DNA from: Paractinoplanes ovalisporus
GTDB taxonomy: Bacteria > Actinomycetota > Actinomycetes > Mycobacteriales > Micromonosporaceae
Direction: 5' to 3'
Assembly (NCBI RefSeq): GCF_016834655.1
Contig: NZ_JAENHP010000009.1
Coordinates: 285,201-349,200, forward strand
DNA: 64,000 nucleotides
A model generated the notes under the pieces. It made no database searches and was not told where the DNA came from. It was given only the letters and a program-made list of their open reading frames with translations. A program made the position numbers and the translations under genes. Positions within the stretch are counted from its first letter, which is position 1. Each line of letters opens with the position of its first letter. Shown one piece after another: positions 1-8,973 of the stretch.

Positions 1-564
1 GTCCGCATCCCCGACGCGAAACGGCGGGTCAACGACTACCCGCACGAGTTCTCCGGCGGCATGCGGCAGCGCGTCATGATCGCGATGGCGCTCGCGCTCG
101 ACCCCGAGGTGCTGATCGCCGACGAGCCCACCACCGCCCTCGACGTGACCGTGCAGGCCCAGATCATGGGGCTGCTGGCCGAGCTGCAGCGCGAGCGCAA
201 CATGGGCCTGATGCTGATCACGCACGACATGGGCGTGGTGGCCGACGTCGCCGACCGGATCGCCGTCATGTACGCCGGCCAGGTCGTCGAGGAGGCGCCG
301 GTCTACGACATCTACGCGCGCCCGGCCCACGCCTACACCAAGGCCCTGCTCGAATCGATCCCGCGCCTCGACCTCAAGGGGCGGCAGCTGAACGTGATCC
401 GGGGGCTGCCACCGGCCCTCACCGACATCCCGCGCGGCTGCGCCTTCCACCCCCGATGCGCGTACGCCCGGGAGATCTGCGGCATCGAACCGCCACCGGC
501 CTATCAGATCGCGCCGCAGCGGATCGCCAGCTGCCACTTCGTCCGGGAGGTCCTCGGTGTCTGA
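1..564 (+). CDS. Oligopeptide/dipeptide ABC importer ATP-binding protein, DppD/OppD type (5' end outside window)
   Basis: This is the C-terminal part (187 residues visible) of an ABC ATPase that powers peptide uptake at the cytoplasmic face of the membrane. The visible part begins just before the signature motif FSGGMRQR (visible residues 17-24). Walker B with the catalytic glutamate (LIADEPTTALD) and the H-loop (LITHD) follow. The tail holds the cysteine-bearing segment GCAFHPRC, typical of the oligopeptide-transporter C-terminal domain. Walker A lies upstream of the window. The stop overlaps the start of the next ATPase, so the two are translationally coupled, as in dppD-dppF pairs; permease and binding-protein genes presumably lie upstream. 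The actual substrate cannot be told from this fragment. Confidence 0.93.
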   Translation, partial: VRIPDAKRRVNDYPHEFSGGMRQRVMIAMALALDPEVLIADEPTTALDVTVQAQIMGLLAELQRERNMGLMLITHDMGVVADVADRIAVMYAGQVVEEAPVYDIYARPAHAYTKALLESIPRLDLKGRQLNVIRGLPPALTDIPRGCAFHPRCAYAREICGIEPPPAYQIAPQRIASCHFVREVLGV

Positions 565-1540
565 CGTCGTGCTCGAGACCCGCGGGCTGGTCAAACACTT
601 CAAGACCCGGGCCGGGGCCGTGCGGGCGGTCGACGGGGTCGACCTGCAACTGCGCCGGGGCGAGACCCTCGGCGTCGTCGGGGAGTCCGGTTGCGGCAAG
701 TCGACGCTGGCCAAGCTGCTCGTCGGGCTGGAGAAGCCGTCCGGCGGCGAGATCCGGGTGCGCGGCGACAACATGGCCCGGCTGCGAGGCAGCAGCCTGC
801 GCCGGGCGCGCCGCAACATCCAGATGGTCATGCAGGACCCGTACACGTCGCTCAACCCGCGCATGACGGTCGGCGACATCATCGGTGAGCCGTACGACAT
901 CCACCCCGACGCCGTGCCGCAGCACGGCAAGCAGCGGGCCGTGCAGGAACTGCTCGACCTGGTCGGGCTCAACCCCGACCACATCAACCGCTACCCGCAC
1001 CAGTTCTCCGGCGGCCAGCGCCAGCGCATCGGCATCGCCCGCGCCCTCGCCCTGCGCCCCGAGATCATCGTCTGCGACGAGCCGGTGTCGGCCCTCGACG
1101 TGTCGATCCAGGCTCAGGTGATCAACCTGCTGGAGGGCCTGCAGCGCCGGCTCGGCCTCTCCTACGTCTTCATCGCCCACGACCTGTCGGTGGTGCGCCA
1201 CATCTCCGACCGGGTCGCCGTGATGTATCTCGGAAAGATCGTCGAGTACGGCAACCAGGTGGCGATCTATGACCAGCCCACCCACCCCTACACGCAGGCG
1301 CTGCTCTCGGCCGTACCCGTCCCCGACCCGCGCCTGCGCGGCCGCCGCGACCACATCATGCTCTCCGGCGACGTGCCGTCACCGGCCGATCCGCCGTCGG
1401 GGTGCCGCTTCCGCACGCGCTGCTGGAAGGCCCAGCCCGGCTGCGCCGAACACGAGCCTCTGCTGCAGATCCGCGAGCGCTCACCGCACCCGAGCGCCTG
1501 CCACTTCGCCGAGATCCGCGACGTCATGCGCCGCTTCTGA
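557..1540 (+). CDS. Oligopeptide/dipeptide ABC importer ATP-binding protein, DppF/OppF type
   Basis: A 327-residue ABC ATPase, the second nucleotide-binding subunit of a peptide importer. Walker A GESGCGKST is at residues 42-50. Further on come the Q-loop region (QMVMQDPYTSLNPR), the signature FSGGQRQR, Walker B with glutamate (IVCDEPVSALD) and the switch histidine in FIAHD. The C-terminal cysteine segment (GCRFRTRC) matches the peptide-transporter subfamily. The start is a GTG lying inside the last codons of the preceding ATPase (8-bp overlap). Length is normal for the family. It is the last gene of the operon: the next gene is convergent, and no obvious hairpin terminator was seen in the 27-bp gap. 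Confidence 0.95.
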   Translation: MSDVVLETRGLVKHFKTRAGAVRAVDGVDLQLRRGETLGVVGESGCGKSTLAKLLVGLEKPSGGEIRVRGDNMARLRGSSLRRARRNIQMVMQDPYTSLNPRMTVGDIIGEPYDIHPDAVPQHGKQRAVQELLDLVGLNPDHINRYPHQFSGGQRQRIGIARALALRPEIIVCDEPVSALDVSIQAQVINLLEGLQRRLGLSYVFIAHDLSVVRHISDRVAVMYLGKIVEYGNQVAIYDQPTHPYTQALLSAVPVPDPRLRGRRDHIMLSGDVPSPADPPSGCRFRTRCWKAQPGCAEHEPLLQIRERSPHPSACHFAEIRDVMRRF

Positions 1541-1567
1541 CGCCCTGGAGGGCCGTGACGCGACGCC

Positions 1568-1858
1568 TCAGAGAGGACCGCGGCCGGCTCGGAGGATCAT
1601 CAGGGCGACCTGGGCTCCGTCGGGACCCATGGCCTGGCGGAAACGCTCGACGATCTCGCGCTCGCGGGAGAGGACCAGGCGGGTGCCGCCGCTGGCCATG
1701 CGGGTCTTGCCGACCGTCTGGGAGAGGCGGGCCCGCTCCTGCCAGAGGTCGATGATCTGCTGATCGATCTCGTCGATCCGTTCGCGCATGGCGCGGATCT
1801 CGTCGGCGGCCAGCGGCTCGCCCGCGCCGGTGTTCTGGTCCATCAGATCGGCGGTCAT
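1568..1858 (-). CDS. Chorismate mutase, AroQ type
   Basis: A 96-residue all-helical AroQ-fold protein that should convert chorismate to prephenate for phenylalanine and tyrosine synthesis. The long first helix carries RERIDEIDQQI. It is followed by the basic stretch RARLSQTVGKTRM, which supplies active-site arginine and lysine, and then by REREIVERFR. No signal peptide is present, so it acts in the cytoplasm. The ATG start gives the usual length for a monofunctional actinobacterial enzyme. It stands alone: the gene upstream on the same strand is a secreted nucleotidase separated by a hairpin. In actinobacteria such small mutases often need the DAHP synthase as activating partner; that is family knowledge and is not shown here. 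Confidence 0.9.
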   Translation of the reverse strand: MTADLMDQNTGAGEPLAADEIRAMRERIDEIDQQIIDLWQERARLSQTVGKTRMASGGTRLVLSREREIVERFRQAMGPDGAQVALMILRAGRGPL

Positions 1859-1910
1859 GTCGTGCTCCTCGGGTGCTTGCGCCCCGGTCGACCCGGCCCG
1901 GGCAGCATCA

Positions 1911-1936
1911 AGCCCCGGGCGGTGAAGCCCGGGGCT
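1911..1936 (-). terminator. Hairpin, probable terminator behind the 5'-nucleotidase gene
   Basis: A perfect 10-bp GC-rich stem (AGCCCCGGGC paired with its complement at 1927-1936) around a 6-nt loop lies between the 5'-nucleotidase stop and the chorismate mutase start. It has no adjoining T tract, although a run of seven A/T pairs lies about 50 bp nearer the nucleotidase gene. Termination is inferred. Confidence 0.5.
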
Positions 1937-2086
1937 CGATGTAGGTCTGTCGTTCAGACGCCTACGGCAGCCGGACTCCCGGTGCCATAAAAAAATCGCG
2001 TCTGCTGGATCACGGAGCCGAGTATGCCCCCGTCACGAGCGGCTCCGCAAGGAAACCGCCCGATCCGTGGGACGACAGCACCGACG

Positions 2087-3946
2087 TCAGGCGACGGTGG
2101 TGATGCGGTTGGCCGGGCCGGGCGCGACCGGCTCGCCGGCGCCCAGGTAGGCCACCAGCGCGTCGACGTCGAAGCCCGGAGCCGTCGTACGGCCGGTGCC
2201 CGCGGTCAGAGACGTGAAGCCGTCGCCGCCGTTGGCCAGGAAGTCGTTCGTCGTCACCTTGTAGGAGGCGGCCGGGTCGATCGGCGTCCCGTTCAGGGCC
2301 AGGTTCGAGATCTTGGAGCCGAGGGCGGCCGAGGCGCTCCACGTGTACGTGAAGCCGTTCGACACCTGCAGGATCTTGGTCGTGGTCTGGCCGTTGAAGC
2401 CGGCGAACTGCTGCTCCAGCACCGCCTTGATCTGCGCGCCGGTGAAGGTCTGGGTGACCACGAGGTTGTTGAAGGGCTGAACCGTGAAGGCTTCCCCGTA
2501 CGTCACCTCGCCGTTCGCTTCCCCGCCGGAGGAGGCCTCGGCGTCGAAGTCGGCCCGGATGCCGCCCGGGTTCATCAGCGCGATCTGGGCGCCGTCGCCG
2601 GTCGTGCGGGCCAGCTGGGCGTCGGCGATCACGTCACCGAGCGGCGTCTCCCCGGCCGGCGTCGCGGTGCGGGTGATGTCGGCGGTGATGCGGCCCACCA
2701 CCCGGTTGGCGATCGGGGCCACCGCCGTACGGTATTTGTCGGCGATCTTCTTGGCCCCCGCGTCGACCGTGGCCGGGTTCTTGAGGTAGACCCCGTTGGC
2801 GTCGCGCTGCCAGCCGCCGTTGCCGTCCGGCACGCCGTTCTCGACGATCACGTTCTTCGCGGTGACCTGGGCGAACCGGCCCGTGCGGCAGTCGACCGAC
2901 CAGTCGATGTCGGTGATCAGCTGGCCGTTGGTGCCGGCGCTGGTGACCACCGCGGTGCCGCCCTTGGTGGGCAGCTTGCACGTGTAGAACCGGTGGGTGT
3001 GACCCGAGACGACCAGACCGAACTCGGGGTTGAGGCCGGCCACGATCGGCACGATCGGGCCGCTGAAGCCGGTGCAGTCCGATACGCCCGGGGTCGGCGT
3101 GGCCGTGGCCTGCGAGCCGCCCTCGTGCACGAGCAGCACCTGGGCCTTCACACCGAACAGCTTGAGCAGGTTGCCCCACTTGTTGGCGGTCTCGACCTCG
3201 TCGGTGAAGTGCACGTTCTTGATGCCGGCGGGGTTGACGATGCCGGGGGTGCCCTCGAGCGTCATGCCGACGAAGCCGACCGGGACACCGTTGATCAGCT
3301 TGATGTCGATGGGCGGCAGGATCGGCAGCTTGGTGCGGTTGTCGATCGTGTTGGCGGCCAGATAGGTGAACTTGGCGCCCTTGAAGCCGTCGCCGTCCTG
3401 GCAGCCGTCGGTCGGGTGGCAGCCGCCGCGCTGCAGGCGGATCAGCTCGTCGACACCCTCGTCGAACTCGTGGTTGCCGACCGAGCTCACCTGCAGCCCG
3501 ATCTGGTTCATCAGCTCGATGGTCGGCTCGTCGTGGAACGCGGCGCTGACCAGCGGGGTCGCCCCGACGAGGTCGCCGGCGCCCACCGTGACGGTCTGGC
3601 GGCCCTCGGCCTTGGCCTCGGCGCGCAGCTTCTTGAGGTATGTGGCGAGGTATTCCACCCCGCCCGCGGGCGTCGAGGTGCCGGAGGCGTTGACCACCGC
3701 GCCGCTCCCGCTCGGCGGGTCGATCGCGCCGTGGAAGTCGTTGTAGCTCAGGAACTGGCCCTTGACGGTGGCGCCCTGGGGCAGCCCGGCGTTCACGCTG
3801 ACGGGCTGGAACTCGGGCGGTGGCGCGGCGGCCGCGGGCGTGTCGGCGGCGGGGGCCAGGGGCAGCGCCGCGACGACGGCCAGGGCCAGGGCCGGGGCCG
3901 CGAGGTGGCGCAGCCCGGCCCGGCCGCGAAGACGGGGACGGTCCAT
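2087..3946 (-). CDS. Secreted bifunctional UDP-sugar hydrolase / 5'-nucleotidase
   Basis: A 619-residue exported metallophosphoesterase of the 5'-nucleotidase/2',3'-cyclic phosphodiesterase family. It should release phosphate from extracellular nucleotides. A basic start and hydrophobic stretch (about residues 10-35) form a signal peptide with an Ala-rich cleavage region. Dimetal motifs are present in order: NDFHG (69-73), GNHEFDEG (157-164) and SGHTH (314-318). The C-terminal substrate-binding domain carries NPGGIRADF and, near the end, NDFLANGGDGF. Several cysteines in pairs suit an extracellular protein. No anchor motif is seen at the C-terminus, so it is probably released. It is divergent from pcrA. 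Confidence 0.93.
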   Translation of the reverse strand: MDRPRLRGRAGLRHLAAPALALAVVAALPLAPAADTPAAAAPPPEFQPVSVNAGLPQGATVKGQFLSYNDFHGAIDPPSGSGAVVNASGTSTPAGGVEYLATYLKKLRAEAKAEGRQTVTVGAGDLVGATPLVSAAFHDEPTIELMNQIGLQVSSVGNHEFDEGVDELIRLQRGGCHPTDGCQDGDGFKGAKFTYLAANTIDNRTKLPILPPIDIKLINGVPVGFVGMTLEGTPGIVNPAGIKNVHFTDEVETANKWGNLLKLFGVKAQVLLVHEGGSQATATPTPGVSDCTGFSGPIVPIVAGLNPEFGLVVSGHTHRFYTCKLPTKGGTAVVTSAGTNGQLITDIDWSVDCRTGRFAQVTAKNVIVENGVPDGNGGWQRDANGVYLKNPATVDAGAKKIADKYRTAVAPIANRVVGRITADITRTATPAGETPLGDVIADAQLARTTGDGAQIALMNPGGIRADFDAEASSGGEANGEVTYGEAFTVQPFNNLVVTQTFTGAQIKAVLEQQFAGFNGQTTTKILQVSNGFTYTWSASAALGSKISNLALNGTPIDPAASYKVTTNDFLANGGDGFTSLTAGTGRTTAPGFDVDALVAYLGAGEPVAPGPANRITTVA

Positions 3947-4035
3947 TTTGTTCGGTCTCCCAGTCGGACGAAGGATCGACGATGGTCAGGCAACTCCGAC
4001 AGCCTCGTGTATCGAAGCTGGTGAGCGCTACTACC

Positions 4036-4044
4036 TGTGGATAA
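4036..4044 (-). promoter_or_regulatory. DnaA box, perfect 9-mer, in the pcrA upstream region
   Basis: The sequence reads TGTGGATAA on the plus strand, the exact complement of the DnaA consensus TTATCCACA. It sits 70 bp before the pcrA start in the divergent region shared with the nucleotidase gene. A role in controlling pcrA is inference. Confidence 0.5.
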
Positions 4045-4114
4045 ACAAGTCGCATCGATGGCACACGGCGAGGGCGAATTCTTGTCGGGGGGTCGGCATA
4101 GACTTCACCCCGCG

Positions 4115-6529
4115 ATGCGACCTTCTTCTGAAACCCCCGACGGCGCCCTGTTCGCCATGCCCGCCACCCGCGCTCCCGAGCAGGCCCGGCCCAAACGCGG
4201 GCTCGACCCGGAGTCCCTGCTCACGGGGCTCAACGGGCCCCAGCGTGACGCCGTCACCCACGCCGGTTCGCCGCTGCTCATCGTGGCCGGCGCCGGCTCC
4301 GGCAAGACCCGGGTGCTGACCCATCGCATCGCCTATCTGCTCGCCGAGCGCGACGTCCACCCCGGCCAGATCATCGCGATCACGTTCACCAACAAGGCCG
4401 CCGGTGAGATGAAGGAGCGGGTGGCCCAGCTCGTCGGCCCGCGCGCCCGGCTCATGTGGGTGTCGACGTTCCACTCGGCGTGCGTGCGCATCCTGCGCGC
4501 CGAACACGAGCACGCCGGCCTCAAGAGCTCGTTCTCGATCTACGACGCCGACGACTCGCGCCGTCTCATGACGCTGGTGATCCGCGAGCTCGACCTCGAC
4601 CCCAAGCGCTACTCGGCGCGCGGCCTGACGGCCCAGGTGTCCAACCTGAAGAACGAGCTGGTCGAGCCCGAGGAGTTCAAGGAGAAGGCCAAGGGGCCGG
4701 CCGAGCGGGCGGTCGCCGAGGCCTACGAGCTCTATCAGCGCCGCCTCCGGGAGGCGCACGCGCTCGACTTCGACGACATCATCATGACCACGGTCCACCT
4801 GTTCCAGTCGCATCCCCACGTCGCCGAGACCTATCGTCGCCGCTTCCGCCACGTGATGGTCGACGAATACCAGGACACCAACCACGCGCAGTACATGCTG
4901 GTGAAAGAGCTGGTGGGTGAGAAGGGTGGGGAGGTCGAACCCGCTGAGCTGTGCGTGGTGGGTGACGCCGACCAGTCGATCTACGCGTTCCGCGGCGCCA
5001 CGATCCGCAACATCCTCGAGTTCGAGCGCGACTACCCCGACGCCCGCACGATCCTGCTCGAGCAGAACTACCGCTCCACCCAGACCATCCTGTCGGCGGC
5101 CAACGCGGTGATCGACCGCAACACGTCGCGCAAGCCCAAGCGGCTCTGGAGCGACCAGGGCGCCGGCGAGCAGATCGTGGGTTATGTCGCCGACACCGAA
5201 CACGCCGAGGCCGACTGGGTCGCCCGCGAGATCGACCGCCTGGGTGACCGCGAGGGCGTGCGCCCCGGTGACGTGGCCGTGTTCTACCGCACCAACGCGC
5301 AGTCCCGTGTCTTCGAAGAGGTGTTCATCCGGGTCGGCCTGCCCTACAAGGTGGTCGGCGGCGTCCGGTTCTACGAGCGCAAAGAGGTCCGCGACGCGCT
5401 GGCCTACCTGCGGGCCGTCGTGAACGACGACGACACGGTGAGCATCCGTCGTGTGCTCAACACGCCCAAGCGCGGCATCGGCGACCGGGCCGAGGCCTGC
5501 GTCGAGGCGCTGAGCTCGCGCGACCGCATCTCGTTCGGCCAGGCCCTGCGCCACGCGAAGGACGCCCCCGGCATCGCCGCCCGCTCGGCCAACAGCATCG
5601 CCGACTTCGTGCAGCTGCTCGACGACCTGCGCGAGGCCGCGCAGAGCTCACCGCCCGAAGAGGTGCTGGAGCTGGCGTTGCAGCGTTCCGGCCTGCTCTC
5701 CGAGCTGGAAGAGAGCCTCGACCCGCAAGACCAGGGCCGCGTCGAGAACCTGCAGGAACTGGTGAGCGTCGCCCGCGAATACACCGAACGGGTCGAGGCC
5801 CAGGCCGACGAGGACGACGAGGCGCCCGCCGCCACCCTGGCCGGTTTCCTCGAGCAGGTCGCGCTCGTGGCCGACGCCGACCAGCTGCCCGACGACGACC
5901 CCGACCACCAGGGCGTGGTCACGCTGATGACGCTGCACACGGCCAAGGGCCTGGAGTTCCCGGTCGTCTTCCTGACCGGCCTCGAAGACGGCGTCTTCCC
6001 GCACACCCGCGCGCTCGGCGACAACAACGAGCTCGAAGAGGAACGCCGGCTGGCCTACGTGGGCATCACCCGCGCGCGGCAGCGGCTCTATCTTTCCCGC
6101 GCGGTCACCCGGGGCGCGTGGGGCCAGCCGCAATACAACCCGCCGTCCCGCTTCACCGACGAGCTGCCGCCCGAGCTGATCCGCTGGGAGCGCACGGCCG
6201 GCAACTACACCTCATGGTCGGGCACGGGCGGCGGCGTGGGTGGTCGCGGCGGGGGAGACCGTTTCCGCGGCGGGGGTTTCGCGGGCGGCACCCCCAAGGC
6301 CCAGCAGCTGGCGAGCCGCCTCGGCATCGACGCCAGCCGGTTGTCGACGGCCAGCGAGCTGCCCCAGACGCCCAAGGTGTCGGCCGGCGACCGGGTCAAC
6401 CACCAGCGTTACGGCCTGGGCCGCGTGGTCACCGTCGAGGGCCAGGGCCCCGGCGCGCGCGCCCAGATCGACTTCGGCGACCAGGTGATGTGGCTGATCC
6501 TGCGCCACGCCCCGATCGAGAAGATCTAG
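4115..6529 (+). CDS. pcrA: ATP-dependent DNA helicase PcrA (UvrD/Rep superfamily 1)
   Basis: An 804-residue SF1A 3'-5' helicase for nucleotide excision repair and for removing proteins from DNA. The N-terminal Q-motif region NGPQRDAV is followed by Walker A GAGSGKT (residues 59-65), TFTNKAAGEM (motif Ia), VDEYQDTN (motif II), DADQSIYAFRGA (motif III), QNYRS (motif IV), TLHTAKGLEF (motif V) and YVGITRA (motif VI). The C-terminus has a Gly-rich linker and a Tudor-like module (NHQRYGLGRVV) used for RNA polymerase contact in PcrA. The frame is open upstream to 4037, but the ATG at 4115 was chosen because the residues before it are unlike the family. Its stop overlaps the stop of the convergent peptidase gene. 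Confidence 0.96.
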   Translation: MRPSSETPDGALFAMPATRAPEQARPKRGLDPESLLTGLNGPQRDAVTHAGSPLLIVAGAGSGKTRVLTHRIAYLLAERDVHPGQIIAITFTNKAAGEMKERVAQLVGPRARLMWVSTFHSACVRILRAEHEHAGLKSSFSIYDADDSRRLMTLVIRELDLDPKRYSARGLTAQVSNLKNELVEPEEFKEKAKGPAERAVAEAYELYQRRLREAHALDFDDIIMTTVHLFQSHPHVAETYRRRFRHVMVDEYQDTNHAQYMLVKELVGEKGGEVEPAELCVVGDADQSIYAFRGATIRNILEFERDYPDARTILLEQNYRSTQTILSAANAVIDRNTSRKPKRLWSDQGAGEQIVGYVADTEHAEADWVAREIDRLGDREGVRPGDVAVFYRTNAQSRVFEEVFIRVGLPYKVVGGVRFYERKEVRDALAYLRAVVNDDDTVSIRRVLNTPKRGIGDRAEACVEALSSRDRISFGQALRHAKDAPGIAARSANSIADFVQLLDDLREAAQSSPPEEVLELALQRSGLLSELEESLDPQDQGRVENLQELVSVAREYTERVEAQADEDDEAPAATLAGFLEQVALVADADQLPDDDPDHQGVVTLMTLHTAKGLEFPVVFLTGLEDGVFPHTRALGDNNELEEERRLAYVGITRARQRLYLSRAVTRGAWGQPQYNPPSRFTDELPPELIRWERTAGNYTSWSGTGGGVGGRGGGDRFRGGGFAGGTPKAQQLASRLGIDASRLSTASELPQTPKVSAGDRVNHQRYGLGRVVTVEGQGPGARAQIDFGDQVMWLILRHAPIEKI

Positions 6530-7287
6530 GCGGTCGCGCAGCCGTTCAGCGTGACGCCGTGCTCGTGCAGCCAGCGCACCGGCTCGATCGGGTTCTTGTA
6601 GAAGCCCTCGTGCACCTCGAAGTGCAGGTGCGGCCCGGTGGAGTGGCCGGTCGACCCCTCGTCGCCGATCTGCTCGCCGGCCTCGACCCGCTGACCCTCG
6701 TGCACGGCGATCGCCGACATGTGGCCGTAGTGGGTGAGGTAGCCGTTGCCGTGGTCGATCAGCACCGCGTTGCCGTAGCCCTGGGCCGCGCCCGCCCGCA
6801 CGACGACACCGGCGCCCGCGGCGAGGATCGGGGAACCGTCCGGCCCGGCGATGTCCACGCCCGCGTGCAGCCGTCCCCAGCGCGGTCCGAAGCACGACGT
6901 GACACTGCCCGAGGGGTTCGGGTTCACCCAGGCGGTGGTGGCCTTCGGCGCGGCCTCGACGACCACGCGCGGCTTGAACTTGCGGCGCGCGACGGTGGCC
7001 TGTCCCTCGGAGGGAGGGCTCCACGGGCCCACGTCGACCGTGGCCGCACCCGGCTCGGGCGCCGAGAAGGCCTCGACCGGGGCGAAATCGGCGACCGGGG
7101 TGGCCTGCTCCTCGGAGGCGGCCGCGGCCGTGCCACCGGCCACGCCGGTGACGAGCGCGGTGCTCAGGGCGGCGGTCAGCAGCACGGTGCGGGCCCGGTC
7201 ACTGGTCAGAACGCCCGGCGCGCGGTGACGACGGACCTGGCCCCGGCGGTGCCGCCCGACGGAACTGGTCTCGGCTCGAAGCGCCAC
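6526..7287 (-). CDS. M23-family cell-wall metallopeptidase (LytM/peptidase M23), exported
   Basis: A 253-residue protein with a basic N-terminus and one hydrophobic export segment (about residues 33-57). A linker follows, then a C-terminal lysostaphin-type domain. Zinc ligands are visible: H141 and D145 in HAGVD, and the H-x-H pair HLHFEVH (about 220-226). This is a complete M23 active site, so it should cleave peptidoglycan cross-bridges outside the membrane. The GTG start has a GGGAGG sequence about nine bases upstream. It is the first of two neighbouring paralogues on the minus strand. No c-di-AMP riboswitch, often found before such genes in actinobacteria, was recognised upstream. Confidence 0.9.
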   Translation of the reverse strand: MALRAETSSVGRHRRGQVRRHRAPGVLTSDRARTVLLTAALSTALVTGVAGGTAAAASEEQATPVADFAPVEAFSAPEPGAATVDVGPWSPPSEGQATVARRKFKPRVVVEAAPKATTAWVNPNPSGSVTSCFGPRWGRLHAGVDIAGPDGSPILAAGAGVVVRAGAAQGYGNAVLIDHGNGYLTHYGHMSAIAVHEGQRVEAGEQIGDEGSTGHSTGPHLHFEVHEGFYKNPIEPVRWLHEHGVTLNGCATA

Positions 7288-7443
7288 GCGGAACGACCTC
7301 CCAGGCAGAACGGATCACCGACATCTGCCTGTCGGCCTGCCTGAAGGCTTTATGAGAAAGATCGGGGCCGGTTCACCCGAGTTGCAACCGTGGCCGTGTG
7401 CGGCGCCACAGGTTTACCCGCGCGCTGACGGGTATGAGAGAGG

Positions 7444-8178
7444 TCAGGACGCGGCGGCCATGTTGGCGTACACCGACTCGACCTGGAGCTTGATGTCGAC
7501 GCCGTGCTGACGCAGCAGCGGGATCGGGTCGGTCGGGCTGCCGTCGACGTGCACCTCGAGGTGCAGGTGGGTGCCGTAGGAGGCGCCGGTGTTGCCGACC
7601 TGGCCGAGCACCTGGCCCGCCTTGACGACGTCGCCCTTCTTGACCAGAACCCGCCGGGCGTGCGCGTAGATGAACTCGCGGCCCTCGTCGTCCTTGATCG
7701 TGACCGAGTAGCCGTAGGCGCCGTAGTAGCCCGCCTGGGTGACCTCGCCGCCGTGCACCGCCTTGAACGGGACGCCCTCGGGAGCGGCCAGGTCGATGCC
7801 GGCGTGCAGCTTGTTCCAGCGGACGCCGAAGGCCGACGTGAAGTCGTAGTCCTCCAGGGGGAGGAGCCAGGCGTCGGCCTCGGCCTGTTCGGCGCTGACC
7901 TGGGTCTGGGCGGCGCCGCGGTTGTTGCTTCGCGAGGCGGCGTCGGTGCCCGCGTCGCGCTCGGCGATGGCCTCGTCGACGGACTGGACCGAACCCTGGG
8001 CGGTGAGCGCCTGTGGGTCGATCTGCTTCTGGTCCGGAAGGTTCGCGGCGCCGAGGGCGACAACGCCGGCTCCGGCGAAGGCCGCGGTGACGGCGACGGC
8101 GTAACGGCTGCGCGGAGGGGTGGGTACGCGGCGGCGGCCGCGATAACGATCGGGCTCAGACGACAAGCGCTGGCGCAC
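7444..8178 (-). CDS. M23-family cell-wall metallopeptidase, exported paralogue
   Basis: About 244 residues: an Arg-rich N-terminus, a single hydrophobic segment (AVAVTAAFAGAGVVAL), a variable spacer and a complete M23 domain with HAGIDLA and HLHLEVH zinc ligands. It resembles its downstream neighbour most in the catalytic domain, which suggests an old duplication. A TTG at 8184 also opens the frame. The GTG at 8178 is preferred because GGAGGG lies six bases before it, whereas the same sequence abuts the TTG directly. The role is inferred to be peptidoglycan remodelling. The 156 bp between the two peptidases suggests separate promoters. Confidence 0.88.
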   Translation of the reverse strand: MRQRLSSEPDRYRGRRRVPTPPRSRYAVAVTAAFAGAGVVALGAANLPDQKQIDPQALTAQGSVQSVDEAIAERDAGTDAASRSNNRGAAQTQVSAEQAEADAWLLPLEDYDFTSAFGVRWNKLHAGIDLAAPEGVPFKAVHGGEVTQAGYYGAYGYSVTIKDDEGREFIYAHARRVLVKKGDVVKAGQVLGQVGNTGASYGTHLHLEVHVDGSPTDPIPLLRQHGVDIKLQVESVYANMAAAS

Positions 8179-8568
8179 GAACAACCCTCCGTCGGTGGCA
8201 AATCGGCGGTGGTCACGGGGCGAAATTCCGGGGATCCGAGACCGTTCCGAGCTGTCAGATCAGCGTTAACTGGTTGACAGCCGGGAGCCACGGTAACGAA
8301 ATGGCCCCGGGGCCACAAGTCGCAGCGCCAAATCGCTGACACTTCCTGGTCCGCATTGCGCAGCGAATGTCCGAATTGGTCACCTTTCCTCGTGCAGTTG
8401 TTCGCGCACGCGGAGTAATGGCATGAAAAACAGATAGTGAGGTGACGCAGAATACATTTTTCGTCACCGCAGGTGATCACGTGTTGGCGCCGATGGCTAC
8501 CCCGGACCCGCCCCGCAGGTTACCGTTCGTTCAGGTGACAACGCGGTCAGCGGGCTCGGAGGGTCGGG
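8179..8568. other. Divergent intergenic region with two inverted repeats
   Basis: No coding frame with convincing codon use was found. GCTGTCA (8251-8257) pairs with TGACAGC (8275-8281), and GGTGACG (8441-8447) pairs with CGTCACC (8462-8468) across an AT-rich 14-bp centre. The second repeat has the look of a dimeric-regulator operator for the B12-binding gene or a far-upstream site for the peptidase gene. This is inference. The stretch 8395-8465 is noticeably AT-richer than its surroundings. Confidence 0.35.
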
Positions 8569-8973
8569 ATGCAGGCACGGATCAGGGTGGTCGTCGCGAA
8601 GCCGGGGCTGGACGGGCACGATCGCGGCGCGAAAGTCGTGGCCAGGGCGCTGCGCGACGCCGGTATGGAGGTCGTCTACACCGGCCTGCACCAGACGCCG
8701 GAGCAGATCGTCGAGACCTCGATTCAGGAGGACGCCGACGCGATCGGTTTGTCCGTTCTGTCCGGGGCGCACATGACATTGTTCCGCCGTGTGATCGAGC
8801 TATTGGCGGAGCGTGACGCCGGCGACATCGTCGTATTCGGCGGAGGCATCATTCCGGCCGACGACATCGCCGAATTGGAAAAGCTCGGCGTCGCCCACAT
8901 ATTCACTCCCGGCGCCACTACCGCGTCCATCATCGAATGGGTACGCGCCAATGTCCGTTCGCCGGTGGCTTGA
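8569..8973 (+). CDS. Stand-alone cobalamin-binding domain protein (methylmalonyl-CoA mutase C-terminal type)
   Basis: A 134-residue protein consisting only of the B12-binding Rossmann domain found at the C-terminus of acyl-CoA mutases. The cobalamin signature is complete: GLDGHDRG (the DxHxxG motif with the cobalt-ligand histidine, residues 12-19), SVLSGAH (the SxL element) and FGGGIIP (the GG element). No mutase large subunit or catalytic barrel is nearby. It could be the small subunit of a mutase encoded elsewhere, a B12 carrier or a sensor. The last codons lie inside a 36-bp tandem repeat, and the stop codon is within the first unit. Confidence 0.9.
   Translation: MQARIRVVVAKPGLDGHDRGAKVVARALRDAGMEVVYTGLHQTPEQIVETSIQEDADAIGLSVLSGAHMTLFRRVIELLAERDAGDIVVFGGGIIPADDIAELEKLGVAHIFTPGATTASIIEWVRANVRSPVA

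Noticed and set aside
2024..4024. 666-codon open frame on the plus strand opposite the 5'-nucleotidase
   Set aside because: The translation is Arg/Gly/Val-rich low-information sequence, an antisense shadow typical of high-GC genomes; the minus-strand nucleotidase has all catalytic motifs.
7288..8568. Possible c-di-AMP (ydaO) riboswitches before the two M23 peptidase genes
   Set aside because: Such switches are common before this gene class in actinobacteria, but I could not find the conserved ydaO sequence blocks on the minus strand in either upstream region.
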